The notes under the pieces: generated by a model
What the model was told of the DNA's origin: nothing
Seen by the model: the letters and a program-made list of their open reading frames with translations, nothing else
The model's database searches: none
Assembly: GCF_002975175.1 (NCBI RefSeq)
Contig: NZ_PCNZ01000003.1
Span: forward strand, 186,001 to 250,000
DNA from: Bacillus sp. MYb209
Lineage (GTDB): Bacteria; Bacillota; Bacilli; Bacillales; Bacillaceae_G
DNA length: 64,000 nucleotides
Reading direction: 5' to 3'
Translations under genes and position numbers: made by a program
Shown: piece by piece, positions 34,005 to 43,389 of the stretch
Layout of the letters: every line of letters starts with the position of its first letter
How positions within the stretch are numbered: the stretch's first letter is position 1

Positions 34005-34472
34005 CTACATCCTTTTATCTAAGTTTAGATAATGGCTCGTTCCTACATACATTGTCCCTTTCACAAATCCACTCGAAGTATAAAATTGATCCCCCTGTTC
34101 TGTATCTGTATGTAAGACAACAATAGTAAAATAGGTTTTTGCATCGCTTAAGATTCTCCCTAACAGCAACCTTCCTAATCCTTTCCGCCGGTAATCTCTT
34201 GCAATGTAAAACCTTCTTAATCGACCAATTTTTTTATCTTTCGTATACGGATCTTGATTTAATCCCCCGATTCCAATTAATGTTTCACCTCGAAAAATGC
34301 CATATAAACATTCGCCCGTTTTACTAAATGTATTTCTTTTACTTTCATATTCATTTATTAGTTTTATTAAGAAGTTAAATCGTTCTTCTTTACTTTCTTC
34401 GACAAGGTGATTCATCTCATATTTTAGCAAATCTTCAATTTGTTTAATTTGTATATTTTCCAGTTTAATCAA
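34005..34472 (-). CDS. GNAT family N-acetyltransferase
   Basis: 155 residues. The acetyl-CoA-binding motif A is in RRFYIARDYRRKGLGRLLLGRILSDA (Arg/Gly-rich loop), preceded by LIGIGGLNQDP and followed by a shortened motif B in GDQFYTSSGFVKG. The substrate is unknown. It lies between the DinB-like gene and the HAD/nucleosidase pair, all on the minus strand but with separate ribosome sites. Confidence 0.83.
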   Translation of the reverse strand: MIKLENIQIKQIEDLLKYEMNHLVEESKEERFNFLIKLINEYESKRNTFSKTGECLYGIFRGETLIGIGGLNQDPYTKDKKIGRLRRFYIARDYRRKGLGRLLLGRILSDAKTYFTIVVLHTDTEQGDQFYTSSGFVKGTMYVGTSHYLNLDKRM

Positions 34473-34510
34473 CTACTTTCTCTATCTAAATGTATCTTTT
34501 TGAAAAAATA

Positions 34511-34543
34511 AAAATGCCCAAGAATATATTATTCTGGGCATTC
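34511..34543 (-). terminator. Terminator of the nucleosidase-HAD unit
   Basis: AAATGCCCAAGAAT...ATTCTGGGCATT hairpin followed by a T-rich tail on the minus strand. Confidence 0.75.
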
Positions 34544-34561
34544 ATTTGTCTGTTCACTTAT

Positions 34562-35236
34562 TCAATTCGTTATGTAAGTATTCTTCAATTCGGGTAATAT
34601 TCCTTTCAACTCCATCAAATCATCTATTACAAAATCAGCATGAGCAAGTTCATCTTCTTGTGCAAAATCAAAATTACATCCAATTGCAATTAGACCATTA
34701 TCTTTAGCTGCATTTATATCAGATAGACGGTCTCCAACTACTGCTGCAGTTTTTATATTATATTTTCCTATAATGCCTTTAACTAGATCTCCTTTATTAA
34801 GCGTTTGTATTTGTTCGATACTAAACGTTTCAGTAACCCATTGCTCTAAATCATAATAAGATACGATTGCTTGCAAATATTCTGTTAAACCATTACTAGC
34901 TATGTAAATTGAGCAACCACTTTCTTTTAAATAATTGAAAACTTCCTTTACATTCGGATATAAAGCCCCTTTTCCACTCTTTATGTTTTCAATTAATCTC
35001 TCTAAAAAATAAGCATCTGTTTGTTTTCTTACTTCATTTGAATGATCTGGTAACAGTGCTTCCCAAACTTTCGGTAAAGGTACACCCATAATTTCACGGT
35101 ATTTATCAATTGGTGTTACTGCATCCCATAATTGTAGTGACCGTAAATGATCAAATGTATCATCTAGTGATAACTCTAAAATTTTGTCTGTTTGAAATAA
35201 AGTTCCATCCATATCGAAAATTAGTGCTTGTAACAT
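34562..35236 (-). CDS. HAD family phosphatase
   Basis: About 224 residues. The HAD motif I is IFDMDGTLFQTD at residue 5, motif II is in IYIASNGL near 115, and motifs III/IV are in VVGDRLSDINAAKDNG, with a helical cap between. It resembles phosphoglycolate-phosphatase-like enzymes. The ATG at 35236 follows GGGAGAGAATATC. It is 29 bp downstream of the MTA/SAH nucleosidase gene in a two-gene unit, so its substrate may be a nucleosidase-derived sugar phosphate; that link is inferred. Confidence 0.87.
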   Translation of the reverse strand: MLQALIFDMDGTLFQTDKILELSLDDTFDHLRSLQLWDAVTPIDKYREIMGVPLPKVWEALLPDHSNEVRKQTDAYFLERLIENIKSGKGALYPNVKEVFNYLKESGCSIYIASNGLTEYLQAIVSYYDLEQWVTETFSIEQIQTLNKGDLVKGIIGKYNIKTAAVVGDRLSDINAAKDNGLIAIGCNFDFAQEDELAHADFVIDDLMELKGILPELKNTYITN

Positions 35237-35265
35237 GATATTCTCTCCCATTCTTTAATTATGAA

Positions 35266-35967
35266 CTACAATACATTTTTACTCGAAATATTTTTAAGTA
35301 TCTCAACAATAATTTCTGAACAATAATTCGCTGCAGTTTTCGCGAAATCATCATATGAAACTTGTGCCTCATCATCTGCACTATCAGAAATACTTCTTAT
35401 AACGAGAAATGGTATGTCATTTATATGAGCGACATGCCCAATTGCTGCCCCTTCCATTTCAGTACAATGTGGTGCATATTCAGTGACTAATTGCTCCTTT
35501 AATTTTGAATCCTCGACGAAGCATTCTCCGCTGACGATTCTTCCTTCATGAACAGTAATATTTAAACTACTACTATTAACAGCTTTTCGGGCTAAATCTC
35601 TTAATTCCTCGCTTGCATGAAACTCTTCTTGAAACGGAAATAGATTCTTCATTTGATTTTTATTAACATCATGATGAGTAACATTTGTAGAAATAACTAA
35701 ATCGCCAACTTTCACATCAGGATGCAATCCACCCGCAACTCCAGTATTAATGATAGTGTCTACATCAAACTTATTAATTAATATTTGTGTACATGCGGCA
35801 GCATTTACTTTTCCTACACCACATCGCGTAATAATAATTTCTGTATCCATGTAGTTTCCTTTATAAAAAGGCATTCCCGCAATTGTATGGTCCTCTTTTA
35901 TATGTAGTTTTTCTAAAAGTAAGTCTATTTCAATTTGCATTGCTCCGATAATACCGATTCTGTTCAT
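35266..35967 (-). CDS. 5'-methylthioadenosine/S-adenosylhomocysteine nucleosidase
   Basis: A 233-residue nucleoside phosphorylase-fold enzyme. IGIIGAMQIEIDLL opens the protein, INTGVAGGL and HCTEMEGAAIGHVA form the ribose and base sites, and ISDSADDEA holds the catalytic Asp. It hydrolyses methylthioadenosine and S-adenosylhomocysteine to adenine and the thioribose. The main mtnN gene probably lies elsewhere in such genomes, making this a second copy paired with a HAD phosphatase. GGGG precedes the ATG. Confidence 0.9.
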   Translation of the reverse strand: MNRIGIIGAMQIEIDLLLEKLHIKEDHTIAGMPFYKGNYMDTEIIITRCGVGKVNAAACTQILINKFDVDTIINTGVAGGLHPDVKVGDLVISTNVTHHDVNKNQMKNLFPFQEEFHASEELRDLARKAVNSSSLNITVHEGRIVSGECFVEDSKLKEQLVTEYAPHCTEMEGAAIGHVAHINDIPFLVIRSISDSADDEAQVSYDDFAKTAANYCSEIIVEILKNISSKNVL

Positions 35968-35989
35968 GTATGTAGTCCCCTTTTTTTAT

Positions 35990-36190
35990 TCATAAGTATG
36001 CTAGCATATTATGTAGTTCCCCATAATTTTCAGCTAACCAAATCATTTCTTCTGCAAAACGCATCGGTGGTATACTATGTTGATCCATATTGGTATGAAT
36101 CCACCAAGCACTCTCCATATACCACAACATTTGAATGGCCTGAACAATCCTGCCATTAATTGGTGAGGTCGAACTTGTTAATCTGCTGGA
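35990..36190 (-). pseudogene. C-terminal fragment of an unidentified gene
   Basis: A frame on the minus strand ends at 35990 and reads RIVQAIQMLWYMESAWWIHT, then PPMRFAEEMIWLAENYGELH. The Trp/Met-rich helical composition looks like real protein, but no start codon or ribosome site precedes it and it begins at the end of the DUF3267 gene. I read it as the tail of a lost gene; the family is not identified. Confidence 0.4.
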
Positions 36191-36724
36191 TTATGATTTT
36201 ACTCGGCAGTAGCCTCTGCAAAATACAGATTTATTTGGTTTAATTAGGATTAAAAATGAATTAACAATATCGGAGGCGGAGATTATCAAATTTATCCAAC
36301 TAATAAGTAAAATGAGTGATTTGATATCACCAGATACAAAGAACGAAATAATAGCTGGGATTACCGATAATACGATAAAAGGTAAGCTCATAAAGAGCCA
36401 AAATCTCTTCTTAGAAAGAATTGCATTTGTATTGAGCCAAAAATATAGTCCTCTGAACGTTAAGCTAATATCACCTTTATTGTTTATTACAAGAATATGA
36501 AGAGCTTCGTGTATTAAAAAAACAAAAAAAATGATTAAAATAAGGGGGAATTTTGTCATATGATTAAAACTTACCCCAAACCAATTTGGTACTAGAAAAA
36601 AAGTAACCGTTAATAGGTAAACAAACTTCATATAATGCTTTCGAAACCAAGTATTTTGAATGAAAGGTTTCCATTCCGACAAATCCACAATTGACTGTGG
36701 CAAATTTCGAAACCATAATATCAT
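36191..36724 (-). CDS. DUF3267 family putative membrane zinc metalloprotease
   Basis: 177 residues with four hydrophobic segments. The HEALH motif in FLIHEALHILVI near residue 93 is the HExxH zinc site of DUF3267 proteins, and ASDIVNSFLILIKPN near residue 150 supplies the later conserved Asp. It is probably an integral-membrane protease-like protein of unknown substrate. There is no obvious co-transcribed partner. Confidence 0.82.
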   Translation of the reverse strand: MILWFRNLPQSIVDLSEWKPFIQNTWFRKHYMKFVYLLTVTFFLVPNWFGVSFNHMTKFPLILIIFFVFLIHEALHILVINNKGDISLTFRGLYFWLNTNAILSKKRFWLFMSLPFIVLSVIPAIISFFVSGDIKSLILLISWINLIISASDIVNSFLILIKPNKSVFCRGYCRVKS

Positions 36725-36803
36725 ACCTATCCCTGCCTTTCCTATGATCTAGTTCCGACCAATTAATACCATGTAATGCTTGGGACTAGCGTATTATTGT
36801 TCG

Positions 36804-36962
36804 TCAGTTTTCGATAGCCTGTATAAGTTGTGAAAGGATTACTGAGTCTTTTGTTGCTTTATATTCTACTTTTAGCTGTTCTATAGAAAACATAGGGGCC
36901 TGTTCATTGGAATATTGCCTGCATAAATCCCAGTTAGTTGGAGCATGTATAAGCTTATTCAT
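36804..36962 (-). CDS. Small hypothetical protein (52 residues)
   Basis: A frame from MNKLIHAPTNWDLCRQYS to SVILSQLIQAIEN is preceded by a perfect AGGAGG ribosome site. It is mostly helical and charged, with no family recognised. It lies in the otherwise empty gap between the DUF3267 gene and the broken permease. The ribosome site makes it a likely gene, though it could also be an isolated leader. Confidence 0.55.
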   Translation of the reverse strand: MNKLIHAPTNWDLCRQYSNEQAPMFSIEQLKVEYKATKDSVILSQLIQAIEN

Positions 36963-37076
36963 TTTTAATAGCCTCCTATTTTTACAAATAGTTACAACAA
37001 TTTAATCCCTCCATAATTATATATGAATCTCCAATATTTAGATATATCTAAATATTGAAACTTAAACGAATGCATT

Positions 37077-38367
37077 TTAACATTCCTTATTCTGCTCCCT
37101 CCCATTTACAAGTCTACCTTTTATGAAATGTAAATAGCATAAAGACGCTAAAGCTACAAGTATTGGAATAAGTATGACTCCTCCAATAAAGGGATAAACC
37201 GCTACACAACATGTAAAAGCTATTATAGAAAAAATTTTACCTAACCTATTCTTTATTAACTTAATTCCGGCCGCAGTACCGACTATATATGTAACAATCC
37301 CTAACGAATTCGGTATTAATACGATTCTATCTATACTAATATGAAAAACGAAACTTATTAACAAACCTATTATCGCAATAAAACCTACAACTTTTACTGC
37401 ATTTGTTGGCGCTGCTCTTTTTTCATTAATACATGCTAAATAACGAGGTGCAACTTCTTCCTTTCCTAGTGAATAGCCTAAACGCCCCATACTTGCGATA
37501 AATGCATTTGTTGTCCCTAAACAAATAATAAAAGCTACAAATCCAATTAACCATGCAAATTGGTCACCTAATGTTTGCTTGATTACAAGCACTAGAGCTG
37601 TAGTATTATCAGCATTAATATGATACGATTTCGTTCCGATTACTGATAATGCAATACCAATATATAAAACTCCAATAATAATAATCGCAAATCCCGTAGA
37701 CAAAATAATATTTCTTTTTCTAGGGCGTTTTAAATTCTGGAGCTAAACTTGCAATAGCTTCCCAACCGAAGAACGACCAAAATATTAACAAAGACGCCTC
37801 TAAAATTGGCTGTATGTTGTTTAATGAAATATGTATATTAATATTTCTCATATCAATATAAGGTAGTGAACTTATAATTGTTACGAATAAAATCAAAAAA
37901 GTTAATACACCAATACATACTTGAAACAATCCGCTCATTTTTAATCCACATAAATTGAAAGCAATAGAAATAATCAATATAATTAGTGCAATAATGTAAG
38001 TGTAATATGATGGTAAAGCAAATACTTTCACTATATACATTCCAACAGTCATTGATACAACAATTTGCCCAACGCTACCCGCAATAAAAAAACACCAACC
38101 TATCATTGCTCCTACATTTTTACCGAAAGCCTTTTCTGAAAAAGTCGCGATTCCACCTGCACTCGGATATTCAATCGATAAAAAAGCGAACGTAAATGCA
38201 AGTGGAACACTTAGTAAAATCATAATTAACCAAGAAATAATCGCATTCCCTTCTGCTACACTTGCTGTCATACCAGGTAATATAAGAATTCCTGATCCTA
38301 AAACCGCTCCGACGTATAAAGCTGTTCCCTTTTTAATAGAAATCGTTTCATTAAAATGATTAGACAT
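37077..38367 (-). pseudogene. Frameshifted APC-family amino acid permease
   Basis: Two frames together give one 12-helix-type permease. The N-terminal part (from 38367, behind GGAGGTG) has GTALYVGAVLGSGILILPGM, the APC motif, and runs to SLAPEFKTP, then stops at 37720. The C-terminal part continues in another frame as RKRNIILSTGFAIIIIGVLY down to 37077. Removing one G from the GGG at 37723-37725 restores a single frame. It diverges from an Lrp-type regulator, the usual arrangement for an amino-acid exporter or importer. Either the transporter is inactive or the base is an error. Confidence 0.85.
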
Positions 38368-38509
38368 TACATGCACCTCCATTTATATTTTAATTATAGA
38401 AAGTTATCAGTCTATTCGACATTCAAAAGTGTATGTAATTTAACATGAGATTTTATATTTTGTATTTATTTCAGAAATTTACTTCCAATTTTGCAAAGGA
38501 GCATAATTT

Positions 38510-38944
38510 ATGGATGAAATCGATAAGAAAATAACCCTATTATTACAAGAAGATGCCAGAATGACAATTACAGAAATGACTGAGCATCTACACCTCAGCC
38601 GCCCTAGTGTTACAGAAAGACTAAAAAGGTTACAAGATGTAGGAATAATTGAAAAGTATACAGCACGAATATCACTCGATGCAGTTGGAAAATCAATTCA
38701 AGCATTTTTAAGAATCGAGAATTTAAAGATTCCATGCAAAAAGTTTGAGGAGAAAATATACAAGGAACATAGGATACTCGAATGTCACCGAGTAACAGGT
38801 GAAAGTAGCTATTACTTAAAAGTAGCGGTTCACTCAATGAAAGAATTAGAGGAAATAATTGATATCGTTATACCTTTTGGTACAGTAAAAACTTCGATGA
38901 TTTTATCATCACCGATACCATATCGACCAGTTATTGTGGAATAG
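38510..38944 (+). CDS. Lrp/AsnC family transcriptional regulator
   Basis: 144 residues: an HTH at about 1-55 (MDEIDKKITLLLQEDARMTITEMTEHLHLSRPSVTERLKRL, quoted in part by its key LSRPSVTERLKRL helix) and an AsnC-type ligand-binding domain (about 65-140) with HRVTGESSYYLKVAV. It likely senses an amino acid and regulates the divergent permease gene, which is frameshifted here. AAAGGAG precedes the ATG. Confidence 0.9.
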   Translation: MDEIDKKITLLLQEDARMTITEMTEHLHLSRPSVTERLKRLQDVGIIEKYTARISLDAVGKSIQAFLRIENLKIPCKKFEEKIYKEHRILECHRVTGESSYYLKVAVHSMKELEEIIDIVIPFGTVKTSMILSSPIPYRPVIVE

Positions 38945-38949
38945 AAATA

Positions 38950-39004
38950 AAAAGAGGGTATCCAAAAAGTATAAAATATTTTACTTTTTGAATAACCTCT
39001 TTAA
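38950..39004. terminator. Bidirectional terminator
   Basis: A long hairpin with AAAGAGG and CCTCTTT ends and an AAAAAGTA/TACTTTTT inner stem, between the Lrp-type gene and the broken regulator. Confidence 0.75.
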
Positions 39005-39042
39005 TTTTAAAATTCATGAAAGCTTTCGACTAAACTTTGCTG

Positions 39043-40339
39043 TTAATCCATTTTATTTTCAGCTGATATTTTAAAATACTTCGCAGATAATTTATAAGAG
39101 CGATTCTCATTATAAAAGTTACCTAATTCAAAGGATAATTCAGCAACTAAGCGATGTTGCTTTTTTTCTACTCCCACTTCAATTGCTTTTTGCATATTTT
39201 TCTCATATTCATAATAATCTCCACGTATTTTGAATATTTTAGCTTTCAAACCATATAGTTGCACATATGCAATTGGTACATCATAAATCGATAAAAAATG
39301 AAATGCTTCATTCATAACTTTATTAACATTTTTCCAATCCTTAAGTTCTATGTACACCTCTATCATGTTTCGTAATGTGTATACCTTTTGATGTTTCTCC
39401 GATAAAAATTCACTCAATTCCAAAGTTTCTTCGTAGTATTTAATGGCATTCGTATAGTCTTTCAAACCTTGATAAATTTTTCCATAATCATAAGAAATTA
39501 TAGGTAAATACATTGAATCTACAGTAGTATCCACACTATTCTCTACTTGCTGTAAGATTTCAAGTGCCTTTTCATATAACTCATCCATAATATACAGTAC
39601 TGCAAGCATTAAAAGTGTATTTATTACGTTTTTCTCCATACCATTTTTTCTGTATATGTTGTAAGCTTTTAAGGCATACAAACGACTAATACTTTTATCT
39701 TTATAAAGCTCCCTATATACATGACATAAATTATAGTATATATGAGCATGTTGTTCAGTTTCTTCTACACCAAGTAAGCTCTCAGCCTGCACATAAATAT
39801 CATGTGCAGCAATGTAGTCTTGTTTATAAAAATAATAAAAACCTCGAGCTTTTAAATAATATATAATCCTCAGTATATTGCATTTTCACCTGACTGGGAA
39901 TCATTTCCAAAGCTTGATCTACAAGCGACTTCACATATAATAATTTTTTTTGTCGGGCATGATAGTATATAAGTACACCATATACCTTTAGTAATAAAGG
40001 GATTGAATCCACTTCACGAACGTATAATTCTAACAAAGATAATTCAGCTTCATTTATACTTTTATCTTTTTTATATTTATTACATATTTCAAGAATAGTA
40101 AGCTTTATCTCCTCGTAATTGCCATCTATAAGATAATCGCTATCAACATCTAACTTCTTAGAAACTTTTTTTATAAAAGAAGATGACGGTTTTATTTTTC
40201 CGCTTTCTATTCTACTTAAATATGTTATTGAACATATTCCTGATACGAGCTCTCCCTGTGTTAATCCTTTATGCATACGAACTTGCCGAATACGTTCCCC
40301 AATTTCCATCTCTCTACTCTCCCTGTTTAACCACTTCAT
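39043..40339 (-). pseudogene. Frameshifted HTH-TPR regulator (NprR/PlcR-like, RRNPP family)
   Basis: The first frame (40339 to 39824) has an XRE-type HTH with IGERIRQVRMHKGLTQGELV and ITYLSRIESGKIKPSSSF, then TPR-like helices. It ends abnormally after ILFKSSRFLLFL. The second frame (down to 39043) continues with TPR units such as YYNLCHVYRELYKDKS. Removing one A from the run at 39850-39853 joins them through ARGFYYFYKQDYIAAHDIYV into about 430 residues. The HTH and length match peptide-sensing NprR-type regulators. No cognate signal-peptide gene is visible downstream. Confidence 0.82.
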
Positions 40340-40687
40340 ACTTTTTACTAATTAAGTCATTATGTATCTACAGATTTTTCATACTAAATAATATGGACAT
40401 TCTCGCATATGTAAAAAAATGTATCAACTATTTAAATTGTACATTCATACTTTGATTATTTCTATACTGCTTGTTAAATTAAATGGTAAAAAATCGGTTT
40501 TCCGGCTATATTTTTCATACAATTTTACTACTTGTTATTAACAAAGGCAGCGCCATATACTTGAATTACGATAAACTTAATAAAAAGGATTGAATCAAAT
40601 GTAAACTAGCAATCTTAATTTAGATAGTATTGTTGGTTACACTTGCCTAGTACATAGAAGGCATCTATTGTAAATCAAAAATAAATT

Positions 40688-41034
40688 AAATGAGCTTAAT
40701 AAACGAATTATAAATATCATATCCTATATAGTTTATCGAATAATTTATTAAACAAGAAAGGTTGATAAACATGATTGTAAGACTAAAAAACGAATCAGCA
40801 CGAAAAATAGTAAGGTATGTTGGAGGCGCCGTTTTACTTTTAATACTAGCATCTTTCCTTTATCAGTGGAAAAATGACTTAGTAATTGATCATACTGAAA
40901 GAGTCAGCTTCGCACTAGCCATCACTACTTTTCTATCTACCTTCTTACCTTTTAAAGAGAAAGTTAATAAATAATTACATATTTTTCATTCGCATAAAAC
41001 ATTTATTTTAGAATTTAAAAAAGATTCATCAAAT
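40688..41034 (+). repeat. Tandem duplication, unit 1
   Basis: This ~345-bp unit includes about 80 bp of 5' leader, a small membrane protein gene and about 60 bp of 3' flank. It is repeated at 41058-41412 with roughly three quarters or more of positions alike in leader, gene and flank, for example the GAGCTTAATA leader start and the TTTTTCATTC 3' flank. Confidence 0.75.
40771..40974 (+). CDS. Small two-helix membrane protein, duplicated copy 1
   Basis: 67 residues from the ATG at 40771 (an upstream in-frame TTG is less likely). It has a basic N-terminus RLKNESARKIVRYVGGAV, a transmembrane helix LLLILASFLYQW, a short loop, a second helix with FALAITTFLSTFLP, and a basic tail. It is paralogous to the protein at 41142-41345. 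It could be a bacteriocin-like, holin-like or stress peptide; nothing decides this. The broken RRNPP-type regulator is encoded divergently just upstream. Confidence 0.7.
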   Translation: MIVRLKNESARKIVRYVGGAVLLLILASFLYQWKNDLVIDHTERVSFALAITTFLSTFLPFKEKVNK

Positions 41035-41057
41035 GTTAACTATCTTTCTTGATTTAA

Positions 41058-41412
41058 ATAGGCTTAATAGATGAATTCCAAATATCACATCCTATAAGTT
41101 AGTTCATCGAATTATTTATTAAATATGAAAGGGCGATAAATATGATTGTAAAACCTAAAAACGATTCAACACGAAAAATAGTAAGATATGTTGGAGGCGC
41201 CGCTACTCTTTTAATACTAGCATCCTTCCTTTATCAGTGGAACAATGGTTTAGTAGTTGATGATACTGAAACATTTGGTTTCATGTTAGCCTTCACTGGT
41301 TTCCTATCTACCTTCTTACCTACTAAAAAGAAAGCTACTAACTAGTAAAAAATTACATGTTTTTCATTCACAAAAAACAATTATATTAGAATTAAAAAAG
41401 GATTGATCAAAA
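41058..41412 (+). repeat. Tandem duplication, unit 2
   Basis: Second unit of the duplication at 40688-41034, offset by about 370 bp. Its 3' end runs into the degV terminator. Confidence 0.75.
41142..41345 (+). CDS. Small two-helix membrane protein, duplicated copy 2
   Basis: 67 residues and closely similar to the protein at 40771-40974. The shared core is RKIVRYVGGA, LLILASFLYQW and GFLSTFLP, while the loop differs (NNGLVVDDTETFGF). The GAAAGG-type ribosome site is conserved between copies. Divergence in the loop with conservation of the helices suggests both copies are under selection. Confidence 0.72.
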   Translation: MIVKPKNDSTRKIVRYVGGAATLLILASFLYQWNNGLVVDDTETFGFMLAFTGFLSTFLPTKKKATN

Positions 41413-41424
41413 GATCAATCCTTT
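41394..41424 (-). terminator. Terminator of the degV gene
   Basis: AAAGGATTGATC...GATCAATCCTTT, followed by T6 on the minus strand. Confidence 0.8.
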
Positions 41425-42283
41425 ACTCTACTTCATTTAAGAAGAACAACGTTAACGCACCTGGTCCTGTATGCGCTCCGATTGCCGCTCCAATTGTATT
41501 TACGATAAATACTTCACAGCCGAATCTTTCAGTAATTAATGCTTTTAATGCTTCGGCAGTTTCTAAATCATCACCGTGAGTCATACCGATTGTTTGACCT
41601 TTAAGGTCTTTCCCGCGCTCTTCCATAATATCAACAATTCGGCTTAATACTTTCTTTTTCCCTCTTACCTTTTCAAGTGGTACAAGTTTTCCTTCATCCA
41701 CATTTAAAATTGGCTTAATGTTTAGTAAGCCGCCGATGAAACCAGCTACTTTACTTAAACGTCCACCTCTAACAAGGTATTGTAAATCAGCTACAGTGAA
41801 GATATGCTCCATATGCTCCATTAGAAAAGCGACACGGTTTAAGATTTCTTCTTTTGACGCGCCCTCTTTTGCCATTTTGGCAGCTTCTAATACGACAATA
41901 CCTTGACCGAGTGAGGCACATTTTGTATCAATAATTTCTAAATCTAAATCAGTGTATGTTTCTTTCACTTCTTCTTTAATGAGAACTGACGATTGATATG
42001 TACCAGACAATTCAGATGAAAAGGCTAAATATATACAAGGGTTACCTTCCTTTGCATAGGAAACAAATTTTTCTTGGAATGTTTCAAGTGAAGGCAATGA
42101 CGTTTTATAAACGGCGCCTTCTCTCATTTTTTGCAGTAATGTAACTGATTTTAATGTAACCCCATCTAAATACTCTGTTTCTGCTTCATCATATACACGG
42201 AGTGGAATTAAATCTATATCATATGCTTGCAGCAATTCTACCGGTAAATCCGCCGCACTATCCGTAATGATTTTAACGCCCAT
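41423..42283 (-). CDS. DegV family fatty-acid-binding protein
   Basis: A 286-residue DegV protein. KIITDSAADLP opens it, AFSSELSGTYQSS lies near residue 88 in the lipid head-group site, and LQYLVRGGRLSK and the terminal GAAIGAHTGPGALTLFF are family hallmarks. Members bind fatty acids and, as FakB, present them to the FakA kinase for phospholipid synthesis. It is a single-gene unit with a terminator. Confidence 0.92.
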   Translation of the reverse strand: MGVKIITDSAADLPVELLQAYDIDLIPLRVYDEAETEYLDGVTLKSVTLLQKMREGAVYKTSLPSLETFQEKFVSYAKEGNPCIYLAFSSELSGTYQSSVLIKEEVKETYTDLDLEIIDTKCASLGQGIVVLEAAKMAKEGASKEEILNRVAFLMEHMEHIFTVADLQYLVRGGRLSKVAGFIGGLLNIKPILNVDEGKLVPLEKVRGKKKVLSRIVDIMEERGKDLKGQTIGMTHGDDLETAEALKALITERFGCEVFIVNTIGAAIGAHTGPGALTLFFLNEVE

Positions 42284-42511
42284 TTTTAAACCTCTATTCT
42301 GTTATAAATATATAAGAAAATAAAATAAAAAATATTACTTTTAAATTATATACGTAAAACAAGAATGAAGAAAGTGAAAGTACTTTATATTGTATGCACT
42401 CTTCTTTAAAATTTGAACTGTTAAGAAAAATGATTTCGATTTATCCTCTTTTCGCTAGTTGTTGCGCTGTATATAATGAGAATATTAGAACTTTTGTAAA
42501 GGAGAATAAAT

Positions 42512-42942
42512 ATGAGTATTCGACTAGCTACATCTAATGATTTAGAGTGGATTAATAATCAATATGAATCAATAGGATTTGTACCGAGTGATTTAAAGCG
42601 GGACAAAGTTGCGCTTATTACATACAACGATGAGTATGCAGGTATAGGACGTTTAGTCCAAATAGATGAAAATACAATCAAATTGGGTGGTATTTTCATA
42701 CTACCTAACTTTAGGGGATTACAATTAGCAGGAGAGCTCGTTTCATTCTTAGTACAAACAGCGAAAGAAATACACATCCAAAATGTATATTGTCTTCCTT
42801 TCAAGGAATTAAAAACTTTTATAAAAAATACGGTTTTACTGAAGTCGATACTACGCAAGAGGTTGTCCATCCAATTATTCTAAAAAAATATAATTGGTGT
42901 TTAAAAACTTATGATAACCATGTATTACTATTTAAGTTGTGA
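42512..42942 (+). pseudogene. Frameshifted GNAT acetyltransferase
   Basis: The first frame runs MSIRLATSNDLEWINNQYES through GGIFILPNFRGLQLAGELVSFL (acetyl-CoA motif A) to CLPFKELK. It is then lost at an A5 run near 42820. Adding one A restores NFYKKYGFTEVDTTQEVVHP, the expected motif B, and continues to KTYDNHVLLFKL with a stop at 42942, giving 143 residues. This is a single-base deletion in a homopolymer, either a true mutation or a sequencing error. Confidence 0.8.
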
Positions 42943-43176
42943 ATTTTCTATAATTAGAGGGGATACACATTGTATTACACCTCATGTTTTAGCAAAGATT
43001 TATCCGTTTCATCTATCTTAATAACTAGTATTTTTAACCTACCTATCAGTTATAGTTCACATCTTTTCCCACCCCTTATTAGCTAGCTCGTTTGCAAACT
43101 TGCTAGCACTATTTTTAAGTTTCTCTATTACATACTCCTAAAAAAGATTTTAGCTGATTGATGGAGATATGATTAT

Positions 43177-43383
43177 TTATGTAATCCGCACACGAACTTC
43201 CTGTTCTTGCAATAATTGGATAGTCAATTCCAATACAATATTTTGTATCAACTGATAAAGCTTATCATGAGATGTACGTTGTTCTGATATAAATTCAATA
43301 CATTGAAATATATAGCCTTCCACAAGTAAACTCCCTTTTTCAATTATAGATGGATTATGTCCTTTCTTTATTACTTTTGGCAA
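43177..43383 (-). CDS. Hypothetical protein downstream of the repeat protein
   Basis: 68 residues, mostly helical: IIEKGSLLVEGYIFQCIEFISEQ then KLYQLIQNIVLELTIQLLQEQEVRVRI. No family is recognised. It starts 6 bp after the repeat protein gene, so the two are co-transcribed. The 42943-43176 gap beyond it holds only a 26-codon start-less frame (about 43057-43137). Confidence 0.55.
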   Translation of the reverse strand: MPKVIKKGHNPSIIEKGSLLVEGYIFQCIEFISEQRTSHDKLYQLIQNIVLELTIQLLQEQEVRVRIT

Positions 43384-43389
43384 TAAGAA

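Noticed and set aside
35935-36159. Plus-strand 74-codon frame
   Set aside because: It overlaps the nucleosidase start region antisense, and the minus strand there carries a more protein-like fragment.
43057-43137. Minus-strand 26-codon frame EYVIEKLKNSASKFANELAN...
   Set aside because: It looks like a protein tail but is preceded by a stop codon and has no start; too short to support as a gene or an identified remnant.
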